Part shown: piece by piece, positions 59,595 to 64,000 of the stretch
How the letters are laid out: every line of letters starts with the position of its first letter
Numbering within the stretch: position 1 is the stretch's first letter
From: Armatimonadota bacterium
GTDB taxonomy: Bacteria; Armatimonadota; UBA5829
Direction: 5' to 3'
Length of the DNA stretch: 64,000 nt
Assembly (NCBI GenBank): GCA_023474015.1
Contig: JAMCYN010000101.1
Coordinates: forward strand, 90,097-154,096
The notes under the pieces: model-generated
Databases searched by the model: none
Seen by the model: only the letters and a program-made list of their open reading frames with translations
What the model was told of the DNA's origin: nothing
Translations under genes and position numbers: made by a program

Positions 59595-59826
59595 GATTTC
59601 CCTCCTGATTGAAGTTGGTATTTGGCCCGTCTGCGAAACAATGGATGCCTGCCAGGACGCCATCATTTACCCGCAGTATGCCTGCTAGAAACGCCAGCAG
59701 GAAGGAAATTCTTGTGGCGAAAGGGTGACAAGGAAGGAGGGGATTGAAAATCCTCAAACTGCCCATTTCGTCCCGGATTGCAAATCCGGACGAACGTTGC
59801 CCGCGGCCTGCTTCCCAATAAGCCGC
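59595..59826. repeat. Intergenic stretch with family B palindromes upstream of the GH94 gene
   Basis: GGGGATTGAAAATCCTC (59739-59755) and CCGGATTGCAAATCCGGACG plus AACG (59773-59796) lie here. No gene is supported; a frame through this region is the upstream extension of the GH94 ORF and is not coding. Confidence 0.6.
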
Positions 59827-59856
59827 TTGAGCGCTCCGCGCAGGGTGTGCTACAAT
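59827..59856 (+). promoter_or_regulatory. Promoter of the GH94 operon
   Basis: TTGAGC (59827-59832), an 18-base spacer and TACAAT (59851-59856), then GGAGG five bases before ATG 59893. Confidence 0.55.
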
Positions 59857-59892
59857 CCTCACGGTTGCATTGCGAATACAATGGAGGCTGAT

Positions 59893-62325
59893 ATGGCTCT
59901 TGATAAGTACGGATACTTCTCGGATGAGACTAGGGAGTTTGTCATTACCCGACCCGATACGCCCGCGCCCTGGGTGAACTACATATCCAACGGGCGCTAC
60001 ACGGGGCTGGTGTCGAACACCGGAGGAGGGTTCAGCTATTGGATGGACCCGAGGGACAGCCGGATCACCAGATTTCGCTATAACTGCCTGCCCTGGGACC
60101 GGCCCGGCAGGTATGTGTATCTCAGGGATATGGAGGACGTCTACTGGAGCCTGTCGTGGCAGCCGACCGCGCATACTCCCGATGAATACGAGTGCCGGGT
60201 CGGGCTGGGGTATCAGACCATCAGGCAGCTTCATCGAGAGGTGCGCAGCGAGATCACCTACTTCGTGCCAATGGACGACAGCCTGGAAATATGGCTGGTG
60301 AGAGTCAGGAATGAAAGCCTCGACCCGAAGCGCATGGGAGTGTTCTCGTATGTTGAACTTTGTCTAGGGCACGCGCTTGTAGACTTGATCAACCAGCCCA
60401 ACGATCAGCACTTCAACATAGTAAAGTTCAACCGCGAAGACAACGCGATATACGCAACCAAGAACTACTGGGTAACGCACAAAGGTGTATCCGTCGAGCA
60501 GCCGAACAAGGCTTGGGATAGATACGTGTTCTTCACATCGGACCTGCCGGTGGAGTCGTGGGACGGCTCGAAGGACGCATTCATTGGGCCATGGCGGAGC
60601 GAGCAGAACCCGATCGGGCTTGAAAACGGCCTGCTCTCGAACACCGACATCACCGCCGGGGACGCCTGCGCCGCGATTCAGGGCGAGATACTGCTGGAGC
60701 CGGGGCAGGAAATCGAGTTCGTGGTGCTGATGGGGTGCGTCGAGGCAAAGAATTACCGTGAAAAGTCGCTGCCGCTGATGCGCAAGTACCGTTCCGCCGC
60801 CGCGGCTCACGCGGCGCTCGATGATGTGAAGCGTTATTGGGACGAATATCTTTCGCCCGTGAAGGCTGAGACGCCGGATATCGAGATGAACCGGATGCTG
60901 AACATCTGGGGACCCCGACAGACCTGGGTCACGTTCAACTGCAACCGCAACGCCGGCTACTATCACGGCGGGCTGCTGTTCGGAGTGGGGATGCGCGATC
61001 AATGCCAGGACATGATGGGCCCGATTGTGAGTGACCCGCAGGCTGTGGCGGACAGACTGCGGGAGGTCCTCAGCCATCAATTCCAGGACGGAAGTACCCT
61101 GCACAATTATTTCAAGCTGACCGGCATCGGCGAGAAGACCGGGCACTCCGATACGCCGCTCTGGCTGCCGATGGCCGTGATGAACTACCTGAGAGAGACC
61201 GGCGACTTCGCGTTCCTGGCTGAGACCGTGGGTTTCCAGGACGGTGATCAGGCCGACGTGCTGGAGCACGCGGTCCGCGCTGTGGACTACGTGCTCTCGC
61301 AGCTTACCGAGAACCACTTGCCAAAGTTCGGGCCCGGCGACTGGAACGACACGCTGGACTACGTCGGCAGGAAGGGCAAGGGGGAGAGCGTGTGGGTGGC
61401 TCACTTCCTGTGCTGGATACTGCGCGACATGGCCGAACTGCTGGATTATCTGTGCTCAAATGGCTGCTGTCCGAATGATTCGTATATCAGAGAAACCACC
61501 GCGAAGTATCGTGATGAATACGATCTCGTAAGACAGGCCGTCAACGATCGATGCTGGGACGGCGAATGGTATATCCGAGGAATCCGGGACGACGGCGACG
61601 TGATCGGGTCCGCAAAAAACACCCAGGGCAGGATACATATGAACGCCCAGTCCTGGGCAGTAATCTCAGGCGTCGCGGAAGGGTCACGGGGCCGTCTGGC
61701 TATGGACTCGGCTGACCAATTGTGTATAACTTTGAGGGGGCCGAAGATTTTATCCCCAAGTTATACACAGCTCGATGAGGGTATAGGTTTGGCCACCAGA
61801 TGTGTACCAGGCAAGAAAGAAAACGGGGCCATATTCAACCATGTGGCGGCATGGGCGATCCTCGGCAACCTCATCCTCGGCGAAGGCAACAGGGCGTATG
61901 ACTATTACCGAAAAACCTTACCCATGGTCCAAGCCCACGACCCCGATGTGTATAAGATGGAGCCATATGTTTATGCAGAGTATGTCACCAGCGACGACCA
62001 TCCAACCTTCGGCCAGGCCAGCCATTCGTGGCTGACAGGCTCCGGGGTGTGGATGTTCAGGGACGCGCTGGACTACATCCTGGGCGTGCGCCCGACCTAC
62101 GACGGACTCATGATCGACCCATGCATCCCGGATAGCTGGGACGGATTTAGACTCATTCGGAAGTTCAGAGGCGCGAGCTATGAAATAGAGGTCCGCAACC
62201 CGAACCACGTGCAGAAAGGCGTAGTAAGGCTGGAGATGGACGGGAATGTTATTGAAGACAACGTGCTGCCGCAGGTGGAAGCAGGCGGGACGGCGAAGGT
62301 TGTCTGTTTGATGGGATCGCGATGA
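59893..62325 (+). CDS. GH94-family glycoside phosphorylase
   Basis: The 810-residue cytosolic enzyme matches the cellobiose/cellodextrin/chitobiose phosphorylase family (about 790-820 residues). The N-terminal beta-sandwich starts YGYFSDETREFVITRPDTPA with SNTGGGFSYW; the toroid carries GVGMRDQCQDMMG, GDWNDTLDYVGRKGKGESVW (general-acid Asp in GDWND) and KKENGAIFNHVAAWAILGNL, and ends with a jelly-roll. It phosphorolyses a beta-linked disaccharide to alpha-sugar 1-phosphate plus sugar; the exact bond is not clear. The ATG at 59893, five bases after GGAGG, is chosen over longer frames. An inverted pair of TTATACACA boxes lies within the gene (61721-61769). Confidence 0.9.
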   Translation: MALDKYGYFSDETREFVITRPDTPAPWVNYISNGRYTGLVSNTGGGFSYWMDPRDSRITRFRYNCLPWDRPGRYVYLRDMEDVYWSLSWQPTAHTPDEYECRVGLGYQTIRQLHREVRSEITYFVPMDDSLEIWLVRVRNESLDPKRMGVFSYVELCLGHALVDLINQPNDQHFNIVKFNREDNAIYATKNYWVTHKGVSVEQPNKAWDRYVFFTSDLPVESWDGSKDAFIGPWRSEQNPIGLENGLLSNTDITAGDACAAIQGEILLEPGQEIEFVVLMGCVEAKNYREKSLPLMRKYRSAAAAHAALDDVKRYWDEYLSPVKAETPDIEMNRMLNIWGPRQTWVTFNCNRNAGYYHGGLLFGVGMRDQCQDMMGPIVSDPQAVADRLREVLSHQFQDGSTLHNYFKLTGIGEKTGHSDTPLWLPMAVMNYLRETGDFAFLAETVGFQDGDQADVLEHAVRAVDYVLSQLTENHLPKFGPGDWNDTLDYVGRKGKGESVWVAHFLCWILRDMAELLDYLCSNGCCPNDSYIRETTAKYRDEYDLVRQAVNDRCWDGEWYIRGIRDDGDVIGSAKNTQGRIHMNAQSWAVISGVAEGSRGRLAMDSADQLCITLRGPKILSPSYTQLDEGIGLATRCVPGKKENGAIFNHVAAWAILGNLILGEGNRAYDYYRKTLPMVQAHDPDVYKMEPYVYAEYVTSDDHPTFGQASHSWLTGSGVWMFRDALDYILGVRPTYDGLMIDPCIPDSWDGFRLIRKFRGASYEIEVRNPNHVQKGVVRLEMDGNVIEDNVLPQVEAGGTAKVVCLMGSR
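61721..61769. other. Inverted pair of TTATACACA (DnaA-box-like) sites inside the GH94 gene
   Basis: TGTGTATAA (61721-61729) and TTATACACA (61761-61769) are exact inverses, each a match to the TTATNCACA DnaA-box form, with GGGG/CCCC just inside. They lie within coding sequence whose amino-acid alignment looks normal. Confidence 0.5.
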
Positions 62326-62990
62326 GCGTTGACGCGCGATTGCCGGCGGCGGTGATTTTCGACATGGACGGGGTGCTGATCGATTCCGAGCCTCTGCACG
62401 CCGAAAGCTACGTTCAAGCGTTCACGGAGATGGGGCTCGCGATAACGCTCGATGACTACAACCGCGAGGTGAGCATAGGCCATCTGTCCGTAAGCGAGCT
62501 ATATGCGGCGGTCGGCGGCGATATGACCTACTGGCACGATGTTTCAGCCCGAAAGGCGGTCCTGACCAAAGAGCTAATGTCCCAAAAGGGCGCTCTACTG
62601 CCCGGCGTTATCACCCTCCTCGAATCGCTGAATGATGCAGGCATCCCGACAGCCCTCGCGACCTCGGCCGGCAAGCGCTCGCTCGGCATATTTATGGAAA
62701 AGTTCGACCTCCGGTCCTACTTCGAGCACATCCTCACTTGGGAGGACGTAAACGCCATCAAGCCCGACCCGAAGGCGTACATAGTTTCCGCCGAGAGGCT
62801 CGGGGTCAGGCCCGAGCACTGCGCCGTGCTGGAGGACAGCCCGAGAGGCGTTCTTGCAGCGAGACGCGCGGGCATGAAATGCATCGCCATCCCAAACGAT
62901 TCCACACGCCACGGTGACTTCTCCCCGGCGTCGCTGGTGGTGGGTTCGCTTGAAGAAGTTAGCCTCCAGTTGATTCGCAGCCTGTTCTAA
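62322..62990 (+). CDS. HAD-superfamily hydrolase, beta-phosphoglucomutase/phosphatase-like
   Basis: The 222-residue protein has the HAD motif I FDMDGVLIDSEPLH (DxDG, residues 14-27), motif II TALATSAGK, motif III K in INAIKPDP/NAIKPDPKAY and motif IV VLEDSPRGVLAARRAG. It resembles beta-phosphoglucomutase-like phosphatases. It overlaps the GH94 stop by four bases (ATGA), so it acts with the phosphorylase. GH94 releases alpha-sugar 1-phosphate, so a beta-phosphoglucomutase is not expected; a sugar-phosphate phosphatase is more likely. Confidence 0.87.
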   Translation: MSVDARLPAAVIFDMDGVLIDSEPLHAESYVQAFTEMGLAITLDDYNREVSIGHLSVSELYAAVGGDMTYWHDVSARKAVLTKELMSQKGALLPGVITLLESLNDAGIPTALATSAGKRSLGIFMEKFDLRSYFEHILTWEDVNAIKPDPKAYIVSAERLGVRPEHCAVLEDSPRGVLAARRAGMKCIAIPNDSTRHGDFSPASLVVGSLEEVSLQLIRSLF

Positions 62991-63028
62991 CCGGACGGCA
63001 TTCTCTTCAATCCGAAATCCGCAATCGT

Positions 63029-63057
63029 TTGACACCTTCCCACTCAGATGCTACACT
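63029..63057 (+). promoter_or_regulatory. Sigma-70 promoter of purO
   Basis: Consensus TTGACA (63029-63034), a 17-base spacer and TACACT (63052-63057). It lies inside an earlier ATG (63048) and so fixes the true start at the downstream GTG 63093. Confidence 0.8.
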
Positions 63058-63092
63058 TTGCTCGGTTTACGGACTACCAGGAGGTCTATCTA

Positions 63093-63695
63093 GTGTACGT
63101 TGGACGTATAGTGGCTGTCGGCATGACCGAGCGGCCATTTGTGGCATACAGAGTATCTTCGAAATCGTTCCCCAACAGGGTGGCGAGGATTACCGATACC
63201 GGGGTGGCTATCCAACCGCTGGATCCCGAGGACATGAAGAAAAACCCCTACATCGCCTACAACTGCATCCGTGCAAGCGAGAACGGCGTAGTGGTGTCGA
63301 ACGGCTCCCATACCGACCCTATCTTCGAGAAGATCGAGGAAGGCATTGCGCCGGATGTAGCGCTCCAGCAAGTGCTGACCGAGATGGGCTACGAGAAGGA
63401 CGATTACAACACCCCGCGCATCGCCGGGGTCGTGGCCGGCAGCATCGGCTACATAGGGATCGTGCGCCAGGATGCCGTTGAAGTATCAAACTTCGATCTG
63501 GAAGAGAACTCGTGCCGCGTGATCTGCACGTATGAGATGGACAGACTCGAAAGCAAGAGTCATCCGTTCGTGGCGGAGAATGCCGAGCAGGCCGCTCACT
63601 ACGTAGTGGACGGGGGCATCTTCAAGGACCTCGATCAGCCGATCTGCGCCGCGGCGTGGATGGATGAGTTGGCAGTTTACAATCCACACCAATAA
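63093..63695 (+). CDS. purO: IMP cyclohydrolase, PurO type
   Basis: The 200-residue protein reads MYVGRIVAVGMTERPFVAYR, then VSSKSFPNRVARI, YIAYNCIRASENGVVVSNGS and VAGSIGYIGIVRQDAVEV, the archaeal-type IMP cyclohydrolase PurO that closes FAICAR to IMP in the last step of purine synthesis. The start is GTG 63093, eight bases after AGGAGG and downstream of a consensus promoter; the ATG at 63048 overlaps the -10 element. PurO instead of the usual bacterial PurH is known in some bacterial lineages. It is followed by tRNA-Arg. Confidence 0.9.
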   Translation: MYVGRIVAVGMTERPFVAYRVSSKSFPNRVARITDTGVAIQPLDPEDMKKNPYIAYNCIRASENGVVVSNGSHTDPIFEKIEEGIAPDVALQQVLTEMGYEKDDYNTPRIAGVVAGSIGYIGIVRQDAVEVSNFDLEENSCRVICTYEMDRLESKSHPFVAENAEQAAHYVVDGGIFKDLDQPICAAAWMDELAVYNPHQ

Positions 63696-63724
63696 TTGCC
63701 TGCGCGTTCTTGACCTGGTATAAT
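63696..63724 (+). promoter_or_regulatory. Sigma-70 promoter of the tRNA-Arg gene
   Basis: TTGCCT (63696-63701), a 17-base spacer and perfect TATAAT (63719-63724), starting directly after the purO stop; transcription should begin just before the mature tRNA 5' end. Confidence 0.75.
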
Positions 63725-63735
63725 GAACTGTCTGT

Positions 63736-63811
63736 GCACCCGTAGCTCAGTGGATAGAGCGTCTGCCTCCGGAGCAGAAGGCCGCGCGTTCGAGTCGCGC
63801 CGGGTGCGCCA
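63736..63811 (+). tRNA. tRNA-Arg (anticodon CCG)
   Basis: The 76-base cloverleaf has acceptor GCACCCG/CGGGTGC, D arm GCTC-AGTGGATAGA-GC, anticodon stem TCTGC/GCAGA with loop CTCCGGA (anticodon CCG), T arm GCGCG-TTCGAGT-CGCGC and an encoded 3' GCCA. It reads CGG arginine codons. Confidence 0.97.
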
Positions 63812-63838
63812 GCCAATTAGCAATATTTCCGAATGACA

Positions 63839-63870
63839 GGGCCGTCGAGAGTCTCAACGGCCCGTCTTTT
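63839..63870 (+). terminator. Rho-independent terminator after tRNA-Arg
   Basis: GGGCCGT (63839-63845) and ACGGCCC (63857-63863) form a stem around an 11-base loop, followed by GTCTTTTC. Confidence 0.8.
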
Positions 63871-63874
63871 CGTT

Positions 63875-63930
63875 GTTATTGCCGAGCGATTCTGTCCCCT
63901 CTATTGCTGAGCGAAAATGTCCCCTTGATG
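63875..63930. repeat. Tandem GGGGACA...CGCTC(A/G)GCAATA motifs, possible IS end
   Basis: On the minus strand GGGGACATTTTCGCTCAGCA plus ATAG and GGGGACAGAATCGCTCGGCA plus ATAAC are adjacent near-direct copies. Such repeated termini with GGGGACA are common at insertion-sequence ends. Confidence 0.4.
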
Positions 63931-64000
63931 TGCTTTCATGCGATCTTTGTTGCTCCAATCACGCCTCCGGGTTTTGCCCTTCTGGATGATCCTTTGGCAG
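63901..64000 (-). CDS. Possible C-terminal end of a transposase (runs off window)
   Basis: The minus strand has an open frame entering from the right edge, reading CQRIIQKGKTRRRDWSNKDR and ending MKAHQGDIFAQQ at TAG 63901-63903, inside the GGGGACATTTTCGCTCAGCA motif. A basic C-terminus ending GDI-x-A-QQ in a terminal motif is reminiscent of insertion-sequence genes, but only 32 codons are visible and the family cannot be named. Confidence 0.3.
   Translation of the reverse strand, partial: CQRIIQKGKTRRRDWSNKDRMKAHQGDIFAQQ

Noticed and set aside
61700..61800. Replication origin
   Set aside because: Only two boxes, inside a normal coding region, with no dnaA/dnaN/gidA neighbours or AT-rich unwinding element.
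62322..62990. Assignment of the HAD protein as beta-phosphoglucomutase
   Set aside because: GH94 phosphorylases make alpha-sugar 1-phosphate, so the partner need not act on beta-anomers; only a HAD phosphatase-like call is supported.
63048..63092. ATG 63048 as purO start
   Set aside because: It lies within the -10 region of a consensus promoter; GTG 63093 has AGGAGG eight bases upstream and begins the PurO-typical sequence.

Overview
The window is bacterial, GC-rich (roughly 58-60% by eye) and gene-dense, with many AUG/GUG/UUG starts preceded by GGAGG-type ribosome sites and several good sigma-70 promoters. The gene mix is a SigH-type sigma factor, an S-layer-homology protein, an outer-membrane-barrel-like protein, CheC/CheD/CheX chemotaxis, a PurO-type IMP cyclohydrolase, a DUF1015 protein and many glycoside-active enzymes. 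Together with numerous dispersed intergenic palindromes this suggests a free-living, motile, diderm, carbohydrate-degrading bacterium of the Armatimonadota or a related deep lineage. That placement is an inference from gene content, not a phylogenetic result.

Layout. 0-2.5 kb: the start of an acyl-CoA synthetase-like gene runs off the left edge; divergent from it are a LmbE/PIG-L deacetylase and a NagB-like isomerase, followed by an internally deleted remnant of a sugar ABC-transporter ATPase. 2.6-6 kb: S1-domain protein, hemerythrin-like protein, a PIN-domain toxin-like pair with an apparently leaderless toxin mRNA, and rsgA. 6.2-8.5 kb: an AT-richer accessory patch with two overlapping unknown genes, a hairpin repeat and an IS110-family element. 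8.7-16.2 kb: an unusual DRE-TIM (HMGL-like) enzyme fused to a Cache-like sensor domain, a SigH-like sigma factor, a DNA methyltransferase, an SLH protein, and a PAS histidine kinase followed by an NtrC-type regulator.

16.3-26.3 kb is one chemotaxis operon on the minus strand: MCP, cheW, cheA, cheR, cheY, cheX-like, fliM, cheC, cheD, cheB. 26.6-30 kb holds a barrel-like protein, a LuxR-type response regulator behind a hairpin-rich leader, and a sigma-54 with a zinc ribbon. 30-32.6 kb pairs an Nramp-family transporter with a PRC/MgtE_N/CBS protein that has no channel domain. 32.7-36.8 kb is a type III-like restriction-modification operon. 37-48 kb holds glycosidase-like, DUF1015, secreted and unknown proteins, then pabB-pabC. 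One large secreted-protein gene (40.5-43.8 kb) is split by an in-frame UGA that is followed by a perfect hairpin. 48.6-51 kb: a BioD/DRTGG protein and folC, so folate genes lie on both strands here. 51-58.5 kb: a TPR protein, an anti-sigma-factor-like kinase, a zinc-ribbon miniprotein, tandem phosphoribosyltransferases, a putative glycosidase and ftcD, whose ribosome site is buried in a 14-bp hairpin. 58.6-64 kb: an unknown secreted-type protein, a GH94 phosphorylase with a HAD hydrolase, purO, tRNA-Arg(CCG) and what may be the end of another insertion sequence.

A recurring theme is small dispersed repeats (at least five families) that sit in gaps and at gene ends. In several genes they supply the final codons or an internal linker (DUF1015 protein, phosphoribosyltransferase 1, fliM, methyltransferase, histidine kinase, cheA, the glycosidase-like gene). 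No CRISPR array, rRNA operon or recognisable prophage was seen.
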